Source: Shimia sp049116215 (GTDB lineage Bacteria; Pseudomonadota; Alphaproteobacteria; Rhodobacterales; Rhodobacteraceae). Taken from it: a stretch of 64,000 nucleotides of DNA. This document shows positions 34,985 through 42,704 of the stretch, in pieces. Position 1 is the first letter of the stretch. Each line of letters begins with the position of its first letter. The notes under the pieces were generated by a model. It had not been told where the DNA came from and did not search any database. It saw only the letters and a list, made by a program, of their open reading frames with translations. The position numbers and the translations under genes are program-made. The stretch is taken from positions 124,001 to 188,000 of the forward strand of contig NZ_JAGDZB010000001.1 of the NCBI RefSeq assembly GCF_049116215.1, given 5' to 3'.

Positions 34985-36397
34985 TTATTCTTTCCCAATT
35001 GCTTTAAGCACACGGTCTAATTTTTTACCTTGTTCGGACCGCAGCGCCGGGGCGTTTTTCACCATGTTAAAATAGGCTTCCGGATCGTACCGCTCCACCC
35101 GCAGGTTGAGGTGATCCACCGTCAACAACCCCATGGACGAAAGAACAGCGTAAGCCGCCACAATCTGCACCGCCTGCGCATCAATGCGATCGGCTTCCGC
35201 GTCCAGCAAATCTTGCTCAGCGGTCAGAACATCCAATGTGGTCCGCGCGCCCAATTTGGCTTCTTCACGCACACCCTCAAAGGCAATCCGCGATGCCTCC
35301 ACTTGCCGCGCGCTGGCTTGAATTTGTGCACCGGCCGCTATCAAACGCGCCCAGGCTGTACCGGCGTTCTGGCGAATGTTGTGGCGCACCACATGCAAGT
35401 TCGCGCGTTCCGCATCCCGACGTGCCATCGACTGACGCAGCAGCGCTGACAGGCGGCCACCTTGGTAGATTGGCCCGCCCAGCTCGACACCCACACGGGC
35501 GGAGTCAGAGAAGGCCGAGGAATCAAAATCGCGCCGCGCACCGATGTTGGTCTTCAGGGTCACCGTTGGCCCCATCGCCGCCCGCGCCCGCTCCACATTG
35601 ATTTCAGACGCCGAAATCTGGTACTGCGCCTGCAACATCTGCGGGTGTGACCGTACTGCGACGGTTTTCGCCTGATCCAGCGAGCCGGCCGCTTTTGGCA
35701 GGCTGCGTGGCGTCACAAGATTGCCCGGACGTTCGCCAACGGCCGCTGCATAAAATTCTTTACTGGCGTCCAAATCGCCACGTGCCGCAGCCAATTGCGC
35801 CCGGGCACCAGCCAGTCGGGCTTCGGCCAGAGCCACGTCGGTCCGGGTCACTTCGCCCACTTCAAACCGATCCTGTGCCGCCTGCAATTCTCGCTCAAGC
35901 AGACGCAGGTTGTTTTGACGCAGCTTGACCAGCTCATCGTCGGCCACAACATCCATAAACGCCTGCACGGCGTTAAACAGCACTGATTGCTCCACAGACA
36001 CCAGCGCCTGGCGGGTTGCCAAAACGGATTCCTTTGCAGCCTCAACCGCCAGCTTGGAGTTGCCGTTGTCAAACAGCAGGAGATCCGCCGAAACACCAAT
36101 ATTGGCATAAGGCGTCCAACCAACGGAGGAGGTTACCGACCCCGCACCGTTCCGGCCATAGTCGTAGTTGACGTTGCCAAACCAGTTGATGATCGGGCGC
36201 AATAAGGCTTGCGTGATCGCAACATCTTCGTCAGCAGCGCGCAACAGCGCCCGATTTTGTTCGAGCAAACCGCTGTGCTCATACGCGGTTGCCAAAGCGT
36301 CTGAGAGCGTCTGGCCTTGCGCCGCGCTCATAGACACCACTGAAACGGTCAATGCCAGCGCACCGCGCCGGACTGCATTTTGTACCTTCTGGAACAT
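34985..36397 (-). CDS. tolC: TolC-family outer membrane efflux/type I secretion protein
   Basis: The 470-residue product has a cleavable signal peptide (cut near AAQG) and two repeats of the TolC/OEP type, rich in heptad helices (e.g. NNLRLLERELQAAQDRFEVG, and LLDAEADRIDAQ). It forms the outer-membrane exit duct of tripartite efflux pumps and type I secretion systems. It follows pcm by 42 bases on the same strand, a pairing I believe is common in this order. A candidate secreted protein gene begins at the far right of the window, but no type I ABC/MFP genes are in view. Confidence 0.92.
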   Translation of the reverse strand: MFQKVQNAVRRGALALTVSVVSMSAAQGQTLSDALATAYEHSGLLEQNRALLRAADEDVAITQALLRPIINWFGNVNYDYGRNGAGSVTSSVGWTPYANIGVSADLLLFDNGNSKLAVEAAKESVLATRQALVSVEQSVLFNAVQAFMDVVADDELVKLRQNNLRLLERELQAAQDRFEVGEVTRTDVALAEARLAGARAQLAAARGDLDASKEFYAAAVGERPGNLVTPRSLPKAAGSLDQAKTVAVRSHPQMLQAQYQISASEINVERARAAMGPTVTLKTNIGARRDFDSSAFSDSARVGVELGGPIYQGGRLSALLRQSMARRDAERANLHVVRHNIRQNAGTAWARLIAAGAQIQASARQVEASRIAFEGVREEAKLGARTTLDVLTAEQDLLDAEADRIDAQAVQIVAAYAVLSSMGLLTVDHLNLRVERYDPEAYFNMVKNAPALRSEQGKKLDRVLKAIGKE

Positions 36398-36439
36398 GGC
36401 TGCTGCCTCCTGCGTATCGTGGCCTGCTTGTTGTCGGCC

Positions 36440-37093
36440 TTATAATTGAAATGCACGGTCTTTTTCAAAACCAGGCATCACGGGCGCCCCTGCGTTAAAA
36501 GCAAAGGTCCAGTTGATGTCACCATCAAGTTTATAGCCGATGCGCACAACCCCCAAAGCGCCTTCCACAAACAGAGCAGCAATTCGGCCACCCTCTTTGA
36601 GTTGCGCCAAAAGCCCGTCTGGCAGCGTCTCAACGCCCCCCTGCAACAGGATCACATCATATGGACCATGTTCAGCAGCGCCAGCCACCAACGCGCCCTG
36701 ATGCACCACGGCATTGTCCGCGCCCTGTTCGGTCAGGGCGGCTTGCGCCTCAGAAGCTCTTGCTTCGTCATCTTCCACCGCAATCACAGCTTCCGCCATG
36801 CGCGCAATGACGGCTGAGGAATAGCCAAGGCCGGCGCCAACATCGAGCACCAGCTCATCATTTTGAATATCCAGCGCATCCAGCATCTTGGCCAGAGTGC
36901 GCGCATCCAGAACCACGCGCCCCTTTTCCAGCGAGACACAGGTGTCCACATACGCCGCGTCGCGTTGGCTGTTGGGCACAAAGGCCTCGCGCGGCACGTT
37001 CAACATCGCCTCAATGACAGTAAACTTGGTCACGTCTGACGGGCGGATCTGCGTGTCAACCATAGTGGTGCGGAGGGTGGCATAGTCGGTCAT
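36440..37093 (-). CDS. pcm: Protein-L-isoaspartate O-methyltransferase
   Basis: The 217-residue product is a class I SAM methyltransferase of the Pcm/PIMT family. It has MVDTQIRPSDVTK at the N-terminus, NVPREAFVP, and the SAM motif LDVGAGLGYSSAVIA. It repairs isoaspartyl residues in damaged proteins; some members in this order may have different roles because the usual S-G substrate motif is not conserved. It lies upstream of tolC and is probably co-transcribed with it. Confidence 0.88.
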   Translation of the reverse strand: MTDYATLRTTMVDTQIRPSDVTKFTVIEAMLNVPREAFVPNSQRDAAYVDTCVSLEKGRVVLDARTLAKMLDALDIQNDELVLDVGAGLGYSSAVIARMAEAVIAVEDDEARASEAQAALTEQGADNAVVHQGALVAGAAEHGPYDVILLQGGVETLPDGLLAQLKEGGRIAALFVEGALGVVRIGYKLDGDINWTFAFNAGAPVMPGFEKDRAFQL

Positions 37094-37353
37094 CGATTTC
37101 TCATGTGCTCAGACTCGTGTTGCGTTCTCTTGCCACAACCGCGCGTTCTCAGCAACGGTAAGCGCTTGTCTTTTCCCCAAATGTGACAACTCTGCGCGCC
37201 TTATCAAGCCCCTGCCCCGCAGAAGCTACATGCCAGCCGATACGTAACCGATGCGCAGCTTCACAAAATGTCGTCAAAAAGGGGCTTGCACCTTCCCAAG
37301 ATTCATACCATTTATGCGCCCACTCTGGAGCATCGCTTCAGAGCACCACGGAT

Positions 37354-37427
37354 GGCGAGTTGGCGGAGTGGTGACGCAGCGGATTGCAAATCCGTGTACA
37401 CCGGTTCGATTCCGGTACTCGCCTCCA
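37354..37427 (+). tRNA. tRNA-Cys (GCA)
   Basis: A complete cloverleaf is visible: acceptor GGCGAGT pairs with ACTCGCC, the anticodon loop is TTGCAAA (anticodon GCA), the T arm ACCGG/CCGGT encloses TTCGATT, and CCA is encoded at the 3' end. Its 3' 49 bases are shared exactly with a second copy at 61164-61212, marking it as the attachment site of an island. The 3' half now present is the copy supplied by the element. Confidence 0.98.
37379..37427 (+). repeat. attL: 49-bp direct repeat in the tRNA-Cys 3' half
   Basis: The segment from the anticodon stem through CCA is identical over 49 bases to 61164-61212. The bases flanking the two copies differ at both ends (A versus G upstream, A versus C downstream), so the limits are sharp. 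This is the standard tRNA-borne attachment site of tyrosine-recombinase elements. Confidence 0.95.
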
Positions 37428-37472
37428 AATCTTTTCAATAACTTATGGCTGATTTCGCTCCTTCGAAGAGCG

Positions 37473-37493
37473 TAGTTTACAGGTTAGTTTACA
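37473..37493 (+). repeat. Two TAGTTTACA repeats near attL, candidate integrase arm sites
   Basis: TAGTTTACA occurs at 37473-37481 and 37485-37493, 12 bases apart. The core GTTTACA or its complement recurs near attR (61077-61083, GTAAAC at 61115-61120, and 61129-61135). Arm-type binding sites of tyrosine recombinases show this kind of clustered repetition next to the core. Confidence 0.45.
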
Positions 37494-37553
37494 CACCAGT
37501 CCGCAAATCTTCATGTGCGTGACAACCTCTTTCAGTTGGCATACCGTCTCGCT

Positions 37554-38384
37554 ATGGATGGAGAAGAATGGTCAGACAAAGAAAACAACGCCATTGTGGC
37601 AGACTATTTTTCCATGCTTTCCGATGAGTTGGCGGGCAATAGATACAACAAGGCGGCGCACAATCGGACTTTGCAGGCATTAATTGGTCGATCCAAAGGA
37701 TCAATTGAATTTAAGCACCAAAACATCTCCGCAGTGCTCAAGGGCCTGGGTGAAGCCTGGATCACTGGGTATAAACCCGCCTTCAACTTTCAAATGTCCC
37801 TGGTAGACGCCGTCGCTCGCCATCTAAATCAGAGCGGAGGATGGATTGCCGCAAAACCTACCCCTCCTATAGGAGCATCAGACTCCTCTGATGCCATCTG
37901 GGTAGGCACACCACCAACAATGCAAAACACGCCTCCTCCAAATGAATTGCAGCAAATGCAGGCCATGGCTCGAAAATTTGATGTGGCTGGACGGGATGAG
38001 AGAAACAGATCGCTTGGCAAAGCTGGTGAAGAACGCGTTCTGCGCCATGAACGAGCCATTCTTTCCGGCGCTGGCAGGCACGACCTCGCCAAAAAGGTGC
38101 GCTGGGTCAGCCACGAAGATGGCGATGGCGCAGGATATGATATCCTGAGTTTTACGCCGCAAGGAAACAATCGTCTGATCGAGGTTAAAACGACCAACGG
38201 CTGGGAACGGACCCCATTTCACATCTCCAGGAATGAACTGGCGGTCGCCGAAGCTAATCGAGACGGCTGGACCCTATTTAGGCTTTGGAATTTCTCGCGG
38301 AAACCACGAGCCTTTGAACTGAGACCTCCCCTGAATGCTCATGTCGACCTGACCGCCACAAGCTTCCAAGCGAGCTTTCATTAA
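37554..38384 (+). CDS. DUF3883-domain protein with PD-(D/E)xK-like nuclease core
   Basis: The 276-residue product has an N-terminal part (SDKENNAIVADYFSMLSDELAG, then EFKHQNISAVLKGLG) that recurs in DUF3883 proteins. The C-terminal DUF3883 domain contains GAGYDILSF followed by RLIEVKTT; the spaced Asp and Glu-x-Lys are the core of a restriction-endonuclease-like fold. Such proteins are often found in mobile elements and beside defence genes, but the activity is unproven. The start is uncertain: an in-frame GTG at 37515 would add 13 residues. It lies directly inside attL, in the opposite orientation to the integrase. Confidence 0.75.
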   Translation: MDGEEWSDKENNAIVADYFSMLSDELAGNRYNKAAHNRTLQALIGRSKGSIEFKHQNISAVLKGLGEAWITGYKPAFNFQMSLVDAVARHLNQSGGWIAAKPTPPIGASDSSDAIWVGTPPTMQNTPPPNELQQMQAMARKFDVAGRDERNRSLGKAGEERVLRHERAILSGAGRHDLAKKVRWVSHEDGDGAGYDILSFTPQGNNRLIEVKTTNGWERTPFHISRNELAVAEANRDGWTLFRLWNFSRKPRAFELRPPLNAHVDLTATSFQASFH

Positions 38385-38396
38385 ATGGGCGCAATA

Positions 38397-39518
38397 TCAG
38401 CCAGCGATCCCAGACGCCTTTCTTGCTGCCGCAAGCTTTAAGAGAACCTCGTCAGATTTTTCTGGCACCAACGCCACATACTTTTCGATGATGTTGGACG
38501 CATGTCTAAGCCCCCACCCCATGGTGACAGCAATTTCTTCCAGTGAGCATCCTGCACGCAAAAGCTCTGTGGCAGCCGTTCCACGCATATCGTAAAGGTG
38601 AAGTTCGTCCCGAATAGAGAACTTGCTCGGGTCGCCTTTCGCCTGCTCATTTACGCGGCTTCGAAGGTCACGCACTATGTTGGATGCTCGCTCCGGCTGC
38701 AATCTGTGGCCTTCCAAAGAAACGACGAGATACTCTTGGCGGCTGGGCGTTGTATCAATTAGTTCTGCCAGCGCAGGGGTCACAGGTATTGCTACTGGGT
38801 TGCCCGTCTTAGTCCTTTTGAAAAACAGGCGACGGCCCTTAGGTGTCTTTTGAACGTGTTCGCGCTTCAAAAGACCAATATCCTGTGGGGTGAGCCCGCC
38901 CTCGGAGGCGGCAATAACAATTCGCGCTTCGCGGTCGTTGGCGACGCTCTTTAGGGCATGAATTTCTTCTGGCAACCAAACCAAATGTGCTCGCTTGGAT
39001 TTGTAGAGGCGCGCGATATCCACGTGAAAATGCGTTGTGATCGACGCATCTTCTGATTTAGCCCAGTTAAGCAATCTCGTTACGACACTGGTGGCGTAGT
39101 CGTATTGGCGTGGCGAATGCGACCATTGATCTTTCCAACCGCGGATCTCGGACAAGGACTCTTTTTCTTCAAAGAGTTTGATCGGGTCAGGTCCAAACTC
39201 CTCATCAAATGAGTTCAAAAACTTAATGTAATCTTTCTTGGTTCGTGGAGCGAGGTTCTGGAAGTGGATCGAGTTCTTGTAGCGCCGGATAACCGAAGAT
39301 GTGCCCCCCCTGCCTTCCGGCGCACCAGATCCCTTTGTTTGGCATGCCTTCGATTTTGAAATATAGGCGTCGAGATACTCAGGCGAGCCGACTTTGATCC
39401 CGGAAGCACTGTTCCAGAACTGGGGGCCGCCTCGGAAAACATAGTGATATGTCCGAACTTCTCCGTTTGCGAGTTTCTTCTTTGGACGGTGAATTCCAAC
39501 CAATTTAACGTGCGGCAC
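38397..39518 (-). CDS. Tyrosine-type site-specific integrase
   Basis: The 373-residue product has an N-terminal arm/core-binding part and a C-terminal catalytic domain: Lys237 in RTKTG, Y309-D-M-R312 (box II), the GW element at 334-335 in place of GH, and Tyr347 in IIEKYVAL as the nucleophile. At the usual box I arginine position (G-x-R-x-x-D) the sequence reads GGLTPQD, with Thr210, so the canonical Arg I appears to be absent or shifted. The gene starts at GTG after GGAGAG and lies close to the intact tRNA, as in most tRNA-integrated islands. Confidence 0.88.
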   Translation of the reverse strand: MPHVKLVGIHRPKKKLANGEVRTYHYVFRGGPQFWNSASGIKVGSPEYLDAYISKSKACQTKGSGAPEGRGGTSSVIRRYKNSIHFQNLAPRTKKDYIKFLNSFDEEFGPDPIKLFEEKESLSEIRGWKDQWSHSPRQYDYATSVVTRLLNWAKSEDASITTHFHVDIARLYKSKRAHLVWLPEEIHALKSVANDREARIVIAASEGGLTPQDIGLLKREHVQKTPKGRRLFFKRTKTGNPVAIPVTPALAELIDTTPSRQEYLVVSLEGHRLQPERASNIVRDLRSRVNEQAKGDPSKFSIRDELHLYDMRGTAATELLRAGCSLEEIAVTMGWGLRHASNIIEKYVALVPEKSDEVLLKLAAARKASGIAG

Positions 39519-39804
39519 GACGAGCTCTCCTTTGCTCTACCAGGCTCTGCGGTTCATCGGAGGGCACAATGTTGTTAACTTGTGGTTCCTGAAGGCCCTG
39601 CATTTGATCTAATCGAAGGCGGACCAGCTTTGGATCAAAATGGGATCGGCGACCTGGCACTGGTGTGATCCCATACTCGTTGCACCATTTCCGAAATCCC
39701 TCGCACACGCCCGAGTAACCGACCGCGATCGCAAGTTCGCGGCTTGATACGAAGCTAATTGATGCCAAAATCTGCTCGTTTCCTTGGTGAAGTGCTGAAC
39801 TCAT
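39505..39804 (-). CDS. Small winged-helix-like DNA-binding protein, probable excisionase
   Basis: The 99-residue product has an HTH-like segment (VSSRELAIAVGYSG) followed by a short wing (PVPGRRSHFDP), the layout of MerR/excisionase-type recombination directionality factors. Its last codons overlap the start of the integrase gene by 14 bases on the same strand, and a good AGAGGT ribosome-binding site precedes it. The position and size fit Xis, but no specific family is recognised. Confidence 0.6.
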   Translation of the reverse strand: MSSALHQGNEQILASISFVSSRELAIAVGYSGVCEGFRKWCNEYGITPVPGRRSHFDPKLVRLRLDQMQGLQEPQVNNIVPSDEPQSLVEQRRARRAAR

Positions 39805-39855
39805 TGCCGACCTCTTTGTCGTTCCGTTTTTCTTTCTAAGAAGAACGTGAGTCCA

Positions 39856-39882
39856 AAAAAAATCTCGCCATGAGATTTTTTT
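39856..39882. terminator. Bidirectional intrinsic terminator
   Basis: AAAAAAATCTC (39856-39866) pairs perfectly over 11 bases with GAGATTTTTTT (39872-39882) around GCCAT. T runs on both strands make it a plausible bidirectional terminator; on the minus strand it lies between the gene at 39949 and the excisionase-integrase pair. Confidence 0.75.
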
Positions 39883-39894
39883 GACTTTTTTATA

Positions 39895-39938
39895 GAGCGC
39901 TGATTTGGTTGAATTAATTTCGATTCAAACCAGCGCTC
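39895..39938. repeat. 44-bp imperfect inverted repeat
   Basis: GAGCGCTG (39895-39902) pairs with CAGCGCTC (39931-39938), and after one mismatch TTTG pairs with CAAA. The AT-rich loop is 18 bases. It lies upstream of the excisionase gene and may be an operator or a second transcript-end structure. Confidence 0.5.
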
Positions 39939-39948
39939 CGAGTGGCAA

Positions 39949-40413
39949 TTAGTTTGTGACGGTGCCGAGTTTTTCTTTCACTCGGTCCCATTCCTGCCAG
40001 TCAAAAATCAACGCCCAGCAGGCGCGCCACTGCGCCGCGAGTTGGATGAGTTGCCGTTGTTCAAGATCATCAAAATCTGCGACCTCAACGTGTCCGGCCA
40101 ATGCGCGCTCGCCGAGCTTGTTTTCGAACTGGTTGAGCGCCTTAATGATTGCCGCTCCCATTTCGATAAATCGATCCTCAGTGTTCGGCTGAAGCTCAAA
40201 TTCTTCCTCCGAATTCGTCGCAAGGGTTTCCAGCATCTCCCGCGTTTTTTGGGAGATCTCCAAGTCAGCGACGCGCCACAAAATCCCGAGAGCTGCACAA
40301 GCGCCCTCGGCCGTCTCCTGGCACGAGGCAATTTTGTTGGTGAGAAACTTCTCAAGATTGGCGGCGCATGTGACGCACAGCAAAAGTTCCGGGTTCTTGT
40401 CCTCAGACTGCAT
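39949..40413 (-). CDS. Hypothetical protein of the island core
   Basis: The 154-residue acidic, helical product has two N-terminal cysteines (CVTC) and no membrane segment. I do not recognise a family. A strong AGGAGGT precedes the ATG. It overlaps the upstream gene by 11 bases, which suggests a two-gene operon of accessory proteins. Confidence 0.65.
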   Translation of the reverse strand: MQSEDKNPELLLCVTCAANLEKFLTNKIASCQETAEGACAALGILWRVADLEISQKTREMLETLATNSEEEFELQPNTEDRFIEMGAAIIKALNQFENKLGERALAGHVEVADFDDLEQRQLIQLAAQWRACWALIFDWQEWDRVKEKLGTVTN

Positions 40414-40786
40414 AGGGCACCTCCTGAGCTTCCATTTCCATGCCAGAGGCCTGAGCCACAGCCGTCATACGGTCGGCGAGTTGATCCGCCAGCAGACAGA
40501 TTTCTTCAATGTATGGCTCGGCTGGATCGATAACGGCGAAGTAGGCGGACTCTGGGCGGTCAAAATCATGCACGTATTCCAAGGTTAGGAGTTCGTGCAG
40601 ACGAACCAGTCCGATTTGGTCGCGGCGGGTCAGCTCTGGTTTGGAGCAGATGTCAGCGATCAGGCTCTTGGTCGCACTGAGGGCTGGTCGGCCTCCAAGC
40701 AACAGAGATGCATTTTGCAGCCCCTCAAAATTGTCCCACAAGAAGGTCTGCAGATCAGCGTGTGAACTATTGATAATGTCGAACAT
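40403..40786 (-). CDS. Hypothetical protein of the island core
   Basis: The 127-residue product is helical and acidic (e.g. LLTLEYVHDFDRPESAYFAV) and resembles no family I know. The ribosome-binding site GGGAGAA precedes the ATG. It shares an 11-base overlap with the following hypothetical gene. The pair lies between the primase and the integrase-excisionase genes, all leftward. Confidence 0.62.
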   Translation of the reverse strand: MFDIINSSHADLQTFLWDNFEGLQNASLLLGGRPALSATKSLIADICSKPELTRRDQIGLVRLHELLTLEYVHDFDRPESAYFAVIDPAEPYIEEICLLADQLADRMTAVAQASGMEMEAQEVPYAV

Positions 40787-40914
40787 ATTGTTCTCCCATT
40801 GCAGATGCCTGGCGCACCGCGCGCCGGCTCAAGAGACCGTCTGGTCAGCTGGTCGAGGTCACGTGGTTCACGCACGCGCCTGCCGTCTTGCTTGCATATG
40901 ATTTCCTTTGTGGA

Positions 40915-42339
40915 TCAGGCTTTTGTCTGTCTGGCGCCCTCGCATAGAGGGGTGCCAGACAGACAAAGCGCGATATTCCTACCCTCCCCAAAATTGGGAT
41001 CAGTGCCCTGATCCCCGTGGTGCCCCTGTAGTCGAAGACACACCTGTCTCACGCTTTTTGAGTGCCTTGGGAGTTTGTTCTGCTTCTTTCGCCGATAGTA
41101 GGTTGCGCGGCTAATCCCCAACGCTTCCCATGGCTTCTCCTGGCTTGAGGAGTTCGCGGCCAGATAGTCTTCGCGCGCAACAACGCCTTTGGAACGACGA
41201 TTGGCTGTTCGTTGCTTGCTTCTGCCGGCGGTCCTCAATTTCTCTGACATAACCTGCTTGAGACCAAGGTCACGCGCCAGATCGTCAGAAACTCCCAGCA
41301 TCGCTGCGATTGTGCTGCCTCTGAAGTAATACCGCTTGTCCGGATGCAGTGTCTTGGCTTGCGCCTGCGTTTGTATAGCTGCGACCTCTTGATGCGGTAG
41401 ATCTGGCGTTGCCTGGCGCGCAGTCTCTGCAATCTGTCCTTCGATATCGACCACGTCATGCAAATGGGTCAGGCAGGTCGCATAGAGGTGTAGCCAGGTG
41501 TTGCGCATGCCTTCAGGGATACGGTCACCGAAGTGACCTCTAATCGCTTCCAGATCGCTCAGGATCAGGGCAAACCGCGCCGCAGGCGATAGTCCGACAG
41601 GCATTTCTCTCCCATTTGGATTGGAGGTTTGATTGCCTGTCTTCCCCAGTCTTCGGCAATTGAATTCCTCTCGCGTAGGTCGGCCAACAGATCGGAATAT
41701 CGCATCGCTTAGCGCATCGAAGCAAAAGCGTTCAGAAGAGCCCAACAGTGCCGCGACTTCCGTATTTGACTTTTCATTGAGGGAACCTGGCAAGCGGAAG
41801 ACCCGCGCTTCATCCGAACAGCATTTGTCTGCTCCAAAGGGGGCGCAGAGCCTGAGTAGAGCCTGCATCGCAGCCTTCCATCTGGAACGGCCCCCGGGAG
41901 GGAGGCTGTCGATCAACCAAATTGCAGAAAGACCACGCCCGCTGTTCAGAAACAGGTTGGGTGCAGGAACCGATTTGCGGGAGAGATGGCTCAGGAAAGC
42001 CGCGCGCACCTCTGAACAGTTCATCCGCCTCAGTTTTTCAATGTTATAGAAGTCGAGATCCACATAGAGCGCGTTCAAAGCAGCGACTTTGTTGTTTCCT
42101 CTGCTGCCATGGAAGCGGTTCAAGGACAGGTAGCTCGTTGCGTCTTGATAGACCGGCAGCATCGCAACCAGATGATCTAATTCAACGGTCTTACCTGATG
42201 TGTTGCCGTCGTGGCTTTTGACCAGTATTGACGGCAATCCGAAGCCATCTTGCGGATGCAAAAGGGAACAATAGGCTTCCGGTCGAAGGTGTGCGAATGC
42301 GTGTGTTTTGGCGGGGTGAGATTGGCTTGAATTTTCCAT
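40915..42339 (-). CDS. RepB/AEP-type primase of the mobile element
   Basis: The 474-residue product looks like an archaeo-eukaryotic-type primase of plasmid replication proteins. It has the metal motif YVDLDF (Asp-x-Asp) near residue 92, the strand NSGRGLSAIWLID, and DEARVFRLPGSLN. The usual His of the second motif (SGxGxH) is replaced, as in several RepB-prime-like primases. The C-terminus has an HTH (EALGISRATYYRR). It probably initiates replication of the excised or transferred element. The last 50 bases contain a strong inverted repeat. Confidence 0.65.
   Translation of the reverse strand: MENSSQSHPAKTHAFAHLRPEAYCSLLHPQDGFGLPSILVKSHDGNTSGKTVELDHLVAMLPVYQDATSYLSLNRFHGSRGNNKVAALNALYVDLDFYNIEKLRRMNCSEVRAAFLSHLSRKSVPAPNLFLNSGRGLSAIWLIDSLPPGGRSRWKAAMQALLRLCAPFGADKCCSDEARVFRLPGSLNEKSNTEVAALLGSSERFCFDALSDAIFRSVGRPTREEFNCRRLGKTGNQTSNPNGREMPVGLSPAARFALILSDLEAIRGHFGDRIPEGMRNTWLHLYATCLTHLHDVVDIEGQIAETARQATPDLPHQEVAAIQTQAQAKTLHPDKRYYFRGSTIAAMLGVSDDLARDLGLKQVMSEKLRTAGRSKQRTANRRSKGVVAREDYLAANSSSQEKPWEALGISRATYYRRKKQNKLPRHSKSVRQVCLRLQGHHGDQGTDPNFGEGRNIALCLSGTPLCEGARQTKA
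40922..40967. repeat. Perfect 14-bp inverted repeat at the primase 3' end
   Basis: TTTGTCTGTCTGGC (40922-40935) pairs perfectly with GCCAGACAGACAAA (40954-40967), with further G-C pairs inside. It overlaps the last codons of the primase gene. No T run follows on either strand, so a binding site or RNA-stability hairpin is as likely as a terminator. Confidence 0.7.
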
Positions 42340-42468
42340 AGTCGGGAACTGAGTCCCGAGCGGAAATCACAAAGAAATTGGGCCAAATCGATGTTGCAGA
42401 GGCTGGCTCAGAGCCGTCGATCGTCTTCCAGCAATACCAAGCTGATCGAACGTTTGTTTGTGCTGCTG

Positions 42469-42532
42469 ACTTACAAACAAACATACTTACTTACATACCT
42501 ACAAACTTACTTACTGACCTACTTACATACGA
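42469..42532 (+). repeat. ACNN tetranucleotide array, 16 units
   Basis: Sixteen consecutive 4-base units all begin with AC (ACTT, ACAA, ACAT, ACCT, ACTG, ACGA types), keeping strict 4-base phase for 64 bases. The 10-mer ACTTACATAC occurs twice, 32 bases apart (42489 and 42521). Any protein frames across it are low-complexity by-products. Confidence 0.85.
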
Positions 42533-42670
42533 CACGCGGTTTCTTCGGACGACTTTGGCCAATTAGCTACTTCACGCTGTTTTTGATGGCTTATTCGTGG
42601 AGGTCATCGCGGTTTGATTGTGGCAAAGATTTTTGCTTCAAACCGCTTTGTTTGATCCGCAACGACAGCA

Positions 42671-42699
42671 CGTCCTTCTTATAACTGGTTAGAAGGACG
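42671..42699 (+). promoter_or_regulatory. Inverted repeat covering the KfrA-like gene's ribosome-binding site
   Basis: CGTCCTTCT (42671-42679) pairs perfectly with AGAAGGACG (42691-42699). The second arm contains the AGAAGGA that precedes the ATG by 7 bases. This is a plausible autoregulatory operator, since KfrA of plasmid RK2 represses its own promoter, or an RNA hairpin that hides the ribosome-binding site. Confidence 0.5.
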
Positions 42700-42704
42700 C
42701 CATC

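Larger units (their letters stand above)
42340..42704. other. Intergenic region between primase and KfrA-like genes, candidate origin/regulatory region
   Basis: No gene is supported in this 365-base divergent gap. It holds a perfect 10-bp inverted repeat (GTTTGTTTGT at 42452-42461 with ACAAACAAAC at 42473-42482), the ACNN tetranucleotide array and a 9-bp inverted repeat next to the KfrA-like start. Position and content resemble a plasmid origin or partition-control region. Confidence 0.45.

Noticed and set aside
42469..42532. CRISPR-like repeat array
   Set aside because: The period is 4 bases with variable positions; there are no spacer-sized units and no cas genes in the window.
42378..42684. 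Small plus-strand proteins across the ACNN array
   Set aside because: The Thr/Tyr/Leu repeats are a by-product of the tetranucleotide array and there is no supporting ribosome-binding site.
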